Below, in pieces: positions 51,158-59,267 of a stretch of DNA of 64,000 bases. This DNA comes from Candidatus Rifleibacterium amylolyticum (lineage in GTDB: Bacteria > Muiribacteriota > Ozemobacteria > Ozemobacterales > Ozemobacteraceae). Made by a program: the position numbers and the translations under genes. Where the stretch lies: contig JAACJG010000004.1 in the NCBI GenBank assembly GCA_009917695.1, forward strand, positions 124,001 through 188,000. The letters are read 5' to 3'. The notes under the pieces are model-generated. The model was not told where the DNA came from and did not search any database. It saw only the letters and a program-made list of their open reading frames with translations. Each line of letters opens with the position of its first letter. Positions within the stretch are counted from its first letter, which is position 1.

Positions 51158-53478
51158 AAACACTTCACTACAGCCGCAGCGGTTCTGGATACCTTATTGT
51201 TCTGGCTTTTGCCGGAATATTGCTGATCTTTTTCATGATTTTTGGCACCTTCAAGAGTGGCCAGCAGCAGTTGCAGTCGAAAGATGTGCGCCGCTTCGTA
51301 ACTTCTACCCTCGGCGAAGCCGCTCTTAACTGTATTATCGCTGAGCTTAATGCAAACCGTGGTTTCAGCACGCACCGTTATTATCGCGAAAAGGGTGATG
51401 AATTCTGGAATACTCCAGTAAAGAACCGCGAGACTCTTATCGGTGATATCGGCAAAATTTATGTGAAGGGTGTTAAAGCCGGCATTTATCACGGTGGTTC
51501 TGATTTTGGTGAATTCAAGGCCAAAGTTGCGCCCATGTTCAGCGCGCGCGAGAACTCAAAAACAAAAACGTTGCTGGAAGCCGAAATGTACACCCGCGCT
51601 GAAATTGTCGTTAAAGTTGGCGCTGGCTGGGGTATTCAGGAAGAAACCTGTCGCAAGATCACTGCCTTGCTCGAACGTCGTTATCCTGCGACCGAAAACA
51701 TCCTTTACGATGGTGAACTGCTTGATATCGGTGCTCTCGGACCTTTTGCCGGTCGCGAAAACCAGCTTCGGCGTGGTCGACTTTATGGCTATAACTGGAT
51801 AACCATGACCACAGCCGGAGGTGCCTGCCGTGGCTCACAGCTCTACGAGATGGAGAAGATCGAATCTCCAGGCTTCATCAGAGCTCTTAAAGATACCCGC
51901 ATCGAGTTCGCTGATGGCAGCACTATGAACCTGTCATCGGCTAACGACTCGATCAAGATGGATAAATTCGATCCGCACGAAGGTTTTATTCTTGACGGTG
52001 CCAACGGAGCACATCCGATCAAACTCTCTCGATTGCCGCGTGAGCGCATAAAGGCTACGGCTGAACGTTATCGAAAAAGTTACGGCCTGACTCTAACCAA
52101 AGGCATGCTTGAATTTGGCAAATACCGCAATCCCTATGACAGTGGTACTCAGTATGTCGATCTTGATTTTGGTGATTACAGAGTTTTGAAGGGGGCCAGC
52201 AAGAGAACTGGACGCCCAGATGATGACGATGAAGAAGATGCAGGCTCCGCTGAAGAAGATGGAGAAGACGAGACCGGTGAAGGTGCCGACTACTCAACGG
52301 CTTCCGATGATCCTGAGATAATTCGCAAATTGCGCGGCGATAGAATACTGATTTATTCAGAAGTTCCGCTGCGGGTCTGGGGCTGCCCCGATCGAACGAT
52401 AACGATATATTGCACTGAAGATATTGTTGTTGGTGGTGATTTCAATCAGAATCCCCGGGTACCGCAGCTTTACGAAAACGACGATTACATCAATTACAGA
52501 TTCCCTCTCGAAAACGGCAAAGATCGCCACAAGATCGGCGCCCTGCTGATGTCAGAAGGACGTGTCCTGATCGATATGTCGCGACCAACTCTTTTTGCCC
52601 GCAACGAAATCAAACCCTATTTCCTCTATGCCCTGGCCAGGAGCCTTCATCCATCAACCCCTGAGATTGAGGCTGAGATCAAGTATATTCTCTGTCCGCT
52701 CAACCCTGATAACCGCAAAGCGCTTGTAGGACTGGGTGAACTTGGAACCGATGGCAATTTTATTCCGCGCTACGGTACGATAGCCTGGCTCTATAACAAC
52801 AAAGAAGTCAACAGCGGCGGGCAGTATGATGCCAACATGGAAGACCTTCTGGCGTTCTTTACCCCTGGCGGCGGTGACCGACCGAGATTCGGCATCAATG
52901 ACGAGAACGTTCGCAATGAAATTATCGAGTATTTTAAAGCCGCTGTGCGCTACGGCGGCGATCTCACTATGCCAGAGCAGGACCGCATTTTCGAAATGGC
53001 CTGGAATCAGGCCATAATAGAAGAAGAGGCCGCCCCTAATCCTTATAACGGTGCAATGGGGTTGATGATGGGTTTGTTTGAAGAAGCGCGAAAAGATCCC
53101 AGTGATGGCCTTTTCATGCCAGAGATTACCATCAATGCTGTGCTGGTAAGTTCTACCCGCCGCGCCTCGCGCTTCAGCATCGGAAACTCGCCAGAAAAGG
53201 TTGATGACGAAATCGGCAATGCCGGCAGCACTCAATATATGCGTCCGCCCGGCTTCATTATTCAGAGGGTTTATGGCGGTGTGATACGCCTGGCCAGCAA
53301 AGAACCTAAGTATTTCATATCAGGGGCACATACTGGCGCCAACATTCTGCGTCGCCGTCTCTGGGATCGCACCAACCTTTCCAGCAACCCCTTCAGACCC
53401 TTTGAATCACCGGCTGTACACAATCTGCTTACTTTTACCGAAGAAATGATTTCGGAAAAGGAATACGACAAGTTCTGA
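51154..53478 (+). CDS. Large pseudopilin-cluster protein (PilX/GspK-like N-terminus)
   Basis: The 774-residue protein has an N-terminal SGSGYLIVLAFAGILLIFFMI helix, then a long globular region with an Asp/Glu-rich stretch around residues 348-372 (DDDDEEDAGSAEEDGEDE). The layout, N-terminal helix and cluster position suggest the large tip protein of a pilus-like complex. The acidic stretch could bind calcium. No other domain is recognised. The start overlaps the PilW-like gene (ATGA). Confidence 0.6.
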   Translation: MKTLHYSRSGSGYLIVLAFAGILLIFFMIFGTFKSGQQQLQSKDVRRFVTSTLGEAALNCIIAELNANRGFSTHRYYREKGDEFWNTPVKNRETLIGDIGKIYVKGVKAGIYHGGSDFGEFKAKVAPMFSARENSKTKTLLEAEMYTRAEIVVKVGAGWGIQEETCRKITALLERRYPATENILYDGELLDIGALGPFAGRENQLRRGRLYGYNWITMTTAGGACRGSQLYEMEKIESPGFIRALKDTRIEFADGSTMNLSSANDSIKMDKFDPHEGFILDGANGAHPIKLSRLPRERIKATAERYRKSYGLTLTKGMLEFGKYRNPYDSGTQYVDLDFGDYRVLKGASKRTGRPDDDDEEDAGSAEEDGEDETGEGADYSTASDDPEIIRKLRGDRILIYSEVPLRVWGCPDRTITIYCTEDIVVGGDFNQNPRVPQLYENDDYINYRFPLENGKDRHKIGALLMSEGRVLIDMSRPTLFARNEIKPYFLYALARSLHPSTPEIEAEIKYILCPLNPDNRKALVGLGELGTDGNFIPRYGTIAWLYNNKEVNSGGQYDANMEDLLAFFTPGGGDRPRFGINDENVRNEIIEYFKAAVRYGGDLTMPEQDRIFEMAWNQAIIEEEAAPNPYNGAMGLMMGLFEEARKDPSDGLFMPEITINAVLVSSTRRASRFSIGNSPEKVDDEIGNAGSTQYMRPPGFIIQRVYGGVIRLASKEPKYFISGAHTGANILRRRLWDRTNLSSNPFRPFESPAVHNLLTFTEEMISEKEYDKF

Positions 53479-53483
53479 GAGCT

Positions 53484-54536
53484 TTAATAGCTGCTTTTTC
53501 CGCCTTTTCCCGCTATTGAGAAGAGCCAGCCGTTTTGAGCTGTTATCCCTGTGGCTTTATCACGCAGATATATATCGATAAAGTAGTTGCCGGGCGCGAA
53601 AGCCGAAGATACCGAAGCTCTCAACTCGCGAGTCTCCGGGTTAAAACTGAAATCTGCTTTTTTGCCGGTAATCTTGGCGTTGAGAACATACTTGTCAGGG
53701 CTGTAGTCTCCAAGTCCATCAAGGCGGCAGCTGAACGTGGCCAGCTGTTCGACCACCTGACCTGGTTCGGGATACTGCTGTGAAAGCGGTAGTGCGCGCA
53801 TGCCGAATCTGATCAGAAACTTGTTCATATCGTCAGTGTTATAAATAACCTGACGTTTGACCAGATAAGGCGAGAGACCCCGGTAGCTGGCGCCACCGTC
53901 AACTGTCATCGCGCCGGCGAAACCGGATTCTTTGATCAGCTTGAGGGTGCGGTCAGTGTAAACGCCGTAAGGCCAGACCATGAATCTGACCTTATTGCCC
54001 AGCTGCTTTTCGATAATACTGCGGGAATCCAGAATCTCGCGTTTGAGAAAAAGTGTTTCCTGTTCTGGATCGGCATACTTGCTGGCCAGGTTGGCATGTG
54101 TCATTGAGTGGCATTCGACGCTCCAGCCGGCATCTATAAGTTTTTTCAGTTGTTCCCAGCTCATGGCCAGACGTGAACCGATAAACGCCGGATAAATACA
54201 AACCATGCCGCGGAAACCGAACTTCTGCATTATGGGAAAAGCGTGATCGAAAACGGTCCGATAGCCATCATCAAAGGTAATTACCATTGCTTTGTCGGTT
54301 GGCAGTGCATCAGGTGCCAGAGCAGACAGCAGTTCGTCAGAATTGAGGCTTTTGTAACCTCTCTGATGAAGATATTCCAGTTGCGCCGTAAACTTCTCGG
54401 TTGATAAGGAGAACTTGTTGCTGGTGAAAGGCTCTACCTGATGGTAGCAGAATACTGGTATGTCAGATCGTGCGTAGATTGCGCTAGTAGAAATAGCCAG
54501 AAGCAGCAGGACTGACAATGTTTTGATTTTATACAT
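53484..54536 (-). CDS. Secreted polysaccharide deacetylase (NodB domain)
   Basis: The 350-residue protein has a signal peptide (MYKIKTLSVLLLLAISTSA, cut near IYA). The NodB domain has VITFDDGYRTVFDHA (metal Asp), SVECHSMTHANLAS (metal His pair), VWPYGVY and GFAGAMTVDGG. A C-terminal beta domain follows (from about residue 255). Such enzymes remove acetyl groups from N-acetylglucosamine in poly-GlcNAc, chitin or peptidoglycan. The ATG at 54536 has AAAAGG seven bases upstream; a longer frame has no ribosome site. Confidence 0.85.
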   Translation of the reverse strand: MYKIKTLSVLLLLAISTSAIYARSDIPVFCYHQVEPFTSNKFSLSTEKFTAQLEYLHQRGYKSLNSDELLSALAPDALPTDKAMVITFDDGYRTVFDHAFPIMQKFGFRGMVCIYPAFIGSRLAMSWEQLKKLIDAGWSVECHSMTHANLASKYADPEQETLFLKREILDSRSIIEKQLGNKVRFMVWPYGVYTDRTLKLIKESGFAGAMTVDGGASYRGLSPYLVKRQVIYNTDDMNKFLIRFGMRALPLSQQYPEPGQVVEQLATFSCRLDGLGDYSPDKYVLNAKITGKKADFSFNPETRELRASVSSAFAPGNYFIDIYLRDKATGITAQNGWLFSIAGKGGKSSY

Positions 54537-54599
54537 TTTAAGCCTTTTCGATGGTTCGACATTGGTAAGATGACCCTGAGATATTATCATAAAACGGGC

Positions 54600-54627
54600 A
54601 AAAAAAAAGGCCACTTACTGTAGCCTT
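54600..54627 (-). terminator. Rho-independent terminator of the candidate sRNA/leader
   Basis: On the minus strand an 8-bp stem (one G-U pair) with a 5-base loop is followed by a run of nine T residues. Confidence 0.8.
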
Positions 54628-54768
54628 GATCAAGGAAAGGAATGATTGAAGACAACTGACGAATAAGTCGTGCAGTGTTAATATTTATAACGCAATTATC
54701 GTGCCAACTTTTAAACGCCTTTATTTATCAAAATCTGTTCATTTTCGTCTTTGCAAACCCTCTGTTGA
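54600..54768 (-). ncRNA. Candidate small RNA between hfq and the deacetylase gene
   Basis: On the minus strand a perfect TATAAT (54775-54780) is followed by about 170 bases with no credible reading frame. These end in a canonical terminator: AAGGCTAC and GTGGCCTT around AGTAA, then nine T residues. The hfq terminator at 54844-54872 isolates it from hfq. The terminator lies 64 bases before the deacetylase ATG, so it is not simply that gene's promoter. A long 3' U-run beside hfq is what an Hfq-binding sRNA needs. There is no transcription evidence; a leader or attenuator of the deacetylase gene is the alternative. Confidence 0.5.
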
Positions 54769-54774
54769 TAAATA

Positions 54775-54801
54775 ATTATACAGCTGCGTGCACGCAGCTG
54801 T
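54775..54801 (-). promoter_or_regulatory. TATAAT box with overlapping perfect 22-bp palindrome
   Basis: ACAGCTGCGTG followed by CACGCAGCTGT (54780-54801) is a perfect inverted repeat. It directly abuts and overlaps a consensus minus-strand -10 (54775-54780), occupying the space between -10 and -35. No good -35 is visible, so an activator or repressor may bind here. Confidence 0.5.
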
Positions 54802-54843
54802 TTAAAAAATGAACATTTGGCCTGCGTAATCTTTGTGCACGGC

Positions 54844-54872
54844 AAAGAAAAAGTCCACCCGCAAAGGGGTGG
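54844..54872 (-). terminator. Rho-independent terminator of hfq
   Basis: CCACCC and GGGTGG form a stem with a 6-base loop about 25 bases after the hfq stop, followed on the minus strand by ACTTTTTCTTT. Confidence 0.7.
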
Positions 54873-54896
54873 CCTTCTTATCCTGGATAATTACGA

Positions 54897-55115
54897 TCAG
54901 CCGGGCAGATTAAAATTATCTGGCAACTGAATGGTCGATACTGCGTGCTTGTAAATCAACTGCTTTTTACCTTCGGACTCAAGCAAAACCACAAAGGTAT
55001 CAAAATCAAGAATGGTACCCTGAATCTGGAAGCCTTTCATCAAAAAAATCTTAACGACTTCCCTTTTGTCTTTCAAATACTGAAGAATATTATCCTGGAT
55101 ATTTATAGCAGGCAT
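54897..55115 (-). CDS. hfq: RNA chaperone Hfq
   Basis: The 72-residue protein has Sm1 (QDNILQYLKDKREVVKIFL, then GFQIQGTILDFDTFVVLL) and Sm2 (KQLIYKHAVSTIQL), including the YKH motif and the Gln and Lys that bind uridine at the proximal face. The C-terminal tail is short, as in many non-proteobacterial Hfq proteins. It forms a hexamer that binds small RNAs and mRNAs. A GGAGGT ribosome site precedes the ATG. It lies 58 bases downstream of the TPR gene and has its own terminator. Confidence 0.95.
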   Translation of the reverse strand: MPAINIQDNILQYLKDKREVVKIFLMKGFQIQGTILDFDTFVVLLESEGKKQLIYKHAVSTIQLPDNFNLPG

Positions 55116-55173
55116 TTTTCTTACCTCCGAATGGATTCTTATTGTTAATAGAACATTTTAGAGAAAAAAGCAA

Positions 55174-58167
55174 TCAATTTTCATGGTGCGAACACTTAAT
55201 CGGTTCACCATTTTTGCGCGTCCAGTTTCCCTTGGCCGGGCATACAGGTATGCCCAGTTCACCGGCCAGCTTGACCAGATCATCTGATGTCAGGTCTGTT
55301 ACCTCGCTTTTTTCGAGAATCCTGCTCAGGCGTTGTCGACTGTAACGACAAGCATCTGCATCGTCGAGAAACAAAGGAATCGCCGGCGCAAGAACATGAG
55401 ATGAACATCTGACAATACCAGTTTGCGCGTCAAAATCAATAATTCCGCCATCAGGGCATGTCTCTTTCTGGTCGATGCTGAAAAACATGCGGTTCAAAAA
55501 GCATCTGGTGTGGTTAAGATACCTCATAAGAAAGCGCATCAGTATCGGGTTGATTCTGCTCAATCGGTTGGTGATGAATTTGTCTACTTTTTCGAAATCA
55601 GTTGAAATATAGATGATGTCTTTGTCATGACGCACTCTGATTGTGCTTTCTATGCCGATTTCTTTGGTGAAAATCTTGAATTCGAAGAGTTTGCGGGCAA
55701 ACCGGCGCATAAAAGCTTCATCCTCTTCCTTGCCGGTCGTGACAGTGGAAAATTCATTGAGATCACCGTTTTCGTAGGTGTATCTTGTTTGAATGCGTGT
55801 AAATGGCCGGAACGGATTAGCGATGAATGGTCGCAGAATCTGTGGCAGCATTACCTGCATGGCTTGCCAGTCATACATAATGGCGGCAAAACAGTTCCTG
55901 TCGAGTGGCAAAACCTGTTTCAGGTTGTCTATGGCTGATTTGCCGGTAAAACGTCGACTGCTTATATAAAGCGAATTGTCTACTGCACACATGAACATGC
56001 GTGGCTTGCCGGCAAATGAAACCTTTACGGTGACGCTATCCTTTTCTGTTTCTATGGTTCCGTTGAGCTGCTCGACAAAATCGCAGGCCAAAGTCAGCAT
56101 GATTTGTCCGTTTGTATTCTGAGAATCTATGCGGATAACAGAATTGCGGCGCGGTTGTCTGAACTTTTCTATGAAAACAGCCACCGACTTATCGGCAAAT
56201 GCAGACATGGCCGGTACATACTGCTGCAGGAAAACAAAAAACGCTGGCCCGAAAGAGAACGACAGCGGGTGCCCGCTGGCTCTCGGCAAGCCCATAAAGG
56301 GCGAGATTTTGGCTGTATCTGTGGCCGGCTGTTCTTCTGGTTGTGCCGGCCTCTCTGTTGCCGGGCTGGCTTCGGTCGATGTTTCGTTGGCTTTTTGTTC
56401 TTCCTGTTGAGGAATAAGCTGTTCTTCTTCAGTTGCCTCAACTGTTATTCTGGGCTTTTCCTGTTCTTCAAACTTATAGCTGCTGAAAAGAGGTTCTTTG
56501 ATCGATTTTTCGCCGCTCTTGATTTCAGAGCAGAGCTTTGTCACCTCAATTGCCTTGTCGTAGAGCTTTTCTTCCTGGTACATTCTGGCAATGCCCATGA
56601 GAATATTGTTGATCTTGTTTCTGTCGGCGTTTTCCTTGAACAGACCGTGGTAGTCAGCAAGAGCCCGGTGATATGACTTCAGTCTGATGGCGACATAAAG
56701 CGAATTGTCAGGATCGTTCAAGCCTGGATCAGCCTTATAAGCTTCTTTTAAATAAGTCAGTGCCCGGTCAAATTCGTTCATATCGAGATATACTCGACCT
56801 ATATGCAGCAATATCTCGCCCTGTCCCGGTGCTATCTGTGCTGCTTTGAGCAGCAGAGTCAGCGCGGTGTCAAGCTCTCCCATGCGGTAATGAGCCCAGC
56901 CAAGGGTATCTATGTAAGAGGCGTTTTGCGGCTCCATGCGGACAGCTGTCTTCGCCATTGCCAGCGCTTCAGGCAATTTTTTTCCCTGTTCGGTATAGAG
57001 ATAGGCGAGATTATTCAACGCTTCGACCGCATCTGGCTTGATGGCAATCGCCTGTTCGTAATGCTCAGCCGCTTTTTCTAGTTGACCGGTAGCGTAATAC
57101 AGGGTTCCCAGATGATAATGCGGCTCGTATACGTTTCTCTTGATCGACAGAGACTTTTTCAGCTCTTCTTCAGCCTTTTCGTAATCACGATTTTTAAAGG
57201 CTGCCCAGCCAAGACTGTCGCGAAAACCAGGGTTGTCGGGGTTGATGTCGACGGCTTTCTGACACAATTCCTGAGCCTGCTTCGTGTTAACGCCATATTC
57301 GGCGTAGAGAAATCCGAGATTGTTGAGTGCGTGCGGGTTATGCGGCGATATCGCAAGTATTTTCTTGTAAACAGCTTCTTCGAGCCAGAACGGTTCCTGT
57401 TTGCCCGAGCTCTGGTAATTTTCGTGCAGCCCCATATAGATGCCGAGCAGCGCGTTCTGAAGTTTATGATTGCGCGGATCGAGGCTGGCAGCTCGTTCAT
57501 ATGAAGCGATCGATAAAAACATCGCCGTATCCATATTGCCGAGAAAGCGAAATGCCTGGCCGAGAACGTAGTAATAATGGGCTGTGCGCGGAATCAGCCC
57601 AAGCGCTCTTTTCAGATCTTCCTCGGGTTTCATCGGCATGAAATAGTCATTGGGACGGTTGCGCAGGAGATGAAAGATTATACCCTTTATCAGCCAGTAA
57701 TCGCCGTTTTCTGCCAGCTGTTCTTCGGCTTCTATCAGCAGATCTTCAAATTTTTGATCATTTTTGTTAGCAGGGTCAGGATCTTTGTCCTGGCTTAGCA
57801 GCAGCCCGGCAAAGAAGATCTCACGCAGTCTCTCGCTGTCACTTACCGTCTTTTTGCCGGCGTTTGAAAAAAAGTTGCTGCTGCTTTTGATCAGCTCTTC
57901 ACGGCGCGGAGCGTCTGAAAGCCGTAGCAGGCTGAACCAGCGGTTTATTCCGTGCAGCTGCTGCAACATCGAACCTTCATTTTCCATGATGTACTTCTTG
58001 AGCAGGTGAATGTTGAAATCAGCGGGTTTGCTTTTTTCGAAGCGAATTTCTTCAAATCCAAAGAGGGGAAGGCCGAAGTCGAAATTTGCTTCACCAGATG
58101 CCGCGCCTGATAAGGTCGCTGATAGTAAAATTACCAGAAAAACTGCACTAAGAAACTGCTTGCGCAC
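55174..58167 (-). CDS. Large secreted TPR protein
   Basis: The 997-residue protein has a signal peptide (MRKQFLSAVFLVILLSATLS). About ten TPR repeats run from residue ~190 to ~530 (for example NPHALNNLGFLYAEYG, EPHYHLGTLYYATGQLEKAAEHYEQAI, NASYIDTLGWAHYRMGELDTALTLL). A low-complexity Glu/Gln linker follows, and then about 380 C-terminal residues with FDAQTGIVRCSSHVL and a Cys-His pattern I do not recognise. It probably scaffolds a complex at the periplasmic face. It follows the VWA gene by 23 bases in the tubulin-like operon. Confidence 0.75.
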   Translation of the reverse strand: MRKQFLSAVFLVILLSATLSGAASGEANFDFGLPLFGFEEIRFEKSKPADFNIHLLKKYIMENEGSMLQQLHGINRWFSLLRLSDAPRREELIKSSSNFFSNAGKKTVSDSERLREIFFAGLLLSQDKDPDPANKNDQKFEDLLIEAEEQLAENGDYWLIKGIIFHLLRNRPNDYFMPMKPEEDLKRALGLIPRTAHYYYVLGQAFRFLGNMDTAMFLSIASYERAASLDPRNHKLQNALLGIYMGLHENYQSSGKQEPFWLEEAVYKKILAISPHNPHALNNLGFLYAEYGVNTKQAQELCQKAVDINPDNPGFRDSLGWAAFKNRDYEKAEEELKKSLSIKRNVYEPHYHLGTLYYATGQLEKAAEHYEQAIAIKPDAVEALNNLAYLYTEQGKKLPEALAMAKTAVRMEPQNASYIDTLGWAHYRMGELDTALTLLLKAAQIAPGQGEILLHIGRVYLDMNEFDRALTYLKEAYKADPGLNDPDNSLYVAIRLKSYHRALADYHGLFKENADRNKINNILMGIARMYQEEKLYDKAIEVTKLCSEIKSGEKSIKEPLFSSYKFEEQEKPRITVEATEEEQLIPQQEEQKANETSTEASPATERPAQPEEQPATDTAKISPFMGLPRASGHPLSFSFGPAFFVFLQQYVPAMSAFADKSVAVFIEKFRQPRRNSVIRIDSQNTNGQIMLTLACDFVEQLNGTIETEKDSVTVKVSFAGKPRMFMCAVDNSLYISSRRFTGKSAIDNLKQVLPLDRNCFAAIMYDWQAMQVMLPQILRPFIANPFRPFTRIQTRYTYENGDLNEFSTVTTGKEEDEAFMRRFARKLFEFKIFTKEIGIESTIRVRHDKDIIYISTDFEKVDKFITNRLSRINPILMRFLMRYLNHTRCFLNRMFFSIDQKETCPDGGIIDFDAQTGIVRCSSHVLAPAIPLFLDDADACRYSRQRLSRILEKSEVTDLTSDDLVKLAGELGIPVCPAKGNWTRKNGEPIKCSHHEN

Positions 58168-58190
58168 TTTGTTGCCTCCGCCGCTCTAAA

Positions 58191-59234
58191 TCAATTCCAG
58201 GTTCGGATTCTTTTAAAAGTCTGCCCGCCCGACTGAACCTCAAGTTCGACCGTTCCCGGCTGGTTCATGTCGCTGCTTGCCGTAAATTCGACAACCTGTA
58301 CGTTGTTGATGATCTGCCCAAGTTTTATGAACCAGTCGTCGAGGTTCGAGCTGTCGGGCACATAAGAGTAAAATCCATCGGTGCTTTCAGAAAGCTGCTT
58401 GAGCTTGGTGACATCGAGCCAGCCGAAACCAAACACGAAAATCGGAACATTGTGCATCTGACAGCGCTTGATTACGCTATCAAGCGTGGCCATCGACGAG
58501 TTGTCATTTCCGTCAGTTGTCAGAATTATAAAACGCAGGTGCGGCCGTGACTGGATCTTTTCTATACCGCGGTCGATGCCGTCGAAAAGCGCCGTGTTCG
58601 CAAGGGTGACGCGTTTCTGCAGGGCATCGATGATTTCCTGACGATCAGTCGATAGTTCGAGAATGTCATGTACGCTGGTGTTGAACTTTACTACCGCCGC
58701 AGTGACCGGCAGGCTGATCTGGTTGATAAGCTCCGAATAGTTGGTTTCTATTGCGGTCAGATCTTTTTTGAACATGCTGGCCGAATTGTCCATGACTGAT
58801 GAGAAGCTTATCGGGGCAGCCCATTCGGTATACATGTGCAGAGGCCTCACTCTGATTATGCTTGCACTGAGATTCTGGCCACTGCTGTCAGTAACCTTGA
58901 TACTGATTTCATTCGGATTGATCACTTTCATCGGACTGCCGTCCTTGTCAGTGACCGATACAAACAGTCTGAATTTCTTCGCATCGTCACGCTCAAAGCA
59001 ATGAATGCGCAGGGAATTCTCGAAGTCGTCTTCCGGCTGCATCTTAGGGTGGTAGGTGCTTAGAAACGAAAAGTATCGCCGCAGAGTTTCGAGATAACTG
59101 TTGCTGGCACCGTAATTTGAAGAGAGCAGATACCAGAGAATGCCCAGGGTCAGAAGGGCGATGAGAAACATGAAAAGCAGATACTTCCAGACCGGAATTT
59201 TGAGTCTTTCGCCTCCGGGTGCAACTTCGACCAT
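58191..59234 (-). CDS. Membrane-anchored VWA-domain protein
   Basis: The 347-residue protein has a short cytoplasmic tail, one transmembrane helix (KYLLFMFLIALLTLGILWYLL, ~residues 17-37), a beta linker and a von Willebrand A domain. The metal site is VMDNSASM (DxSxS), with ANTALFDGIDRG (Thr) and ILTTDGNDNSS (Asp) completing it. VWA domains bind partners through this metal. It lies between the tubulin-like and TPR genes, so it may link the cytoplasmic filament protein to the periplasmic TPR protein. Confidence 0.85.
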   Translation of the reverse strand: MVEVAPGGERLKIPVWKYLLFMFLIALLTLGILWYLLSSNYGASNSYLETLRRYFSFLSTYHPKMQPEDDFENSLRIHCFERDDAKKFRLFVSVTDKDGSPMKVINPNEISIKVTDSSGQNLSASIIRVRPLHMYTEWAAPISFSSVMDNSASMFKKDLTAIETNYSELINQISLPVTAAVVKFNTSVHDILELSTDRQEIIDALQKRVTLANTALFDGIDRGIEKIQSRPHLRFIILTTDGNDNSSMATLDSVIKRCQMHNVPIFVFGFGWLDVTKLKQLSESTDGFYSYVPDSSNLDDWFIKLGQIINNVQVVEFTASSDMNQPGTVELEVQSGGQTFKRIRTWN

Positions 59235-59267
59235 CAGTTTGCCTCGTATTCGATTAGGATTGTGTGA

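Noticed and set aside
54781-54800. Palindrome as a terminator on the plus strand
   Set aside because: There is no loop, the following T-run is only three bases, and there is no plus-strand gene to end.
56104-56676. Plus-strand open frame of 190 codons with hydrophobic stretches
   Set aside because: The hydrophobic run of Phe and Leu is the reverse of the Glu/Gln-rich linker of the TPR gene.
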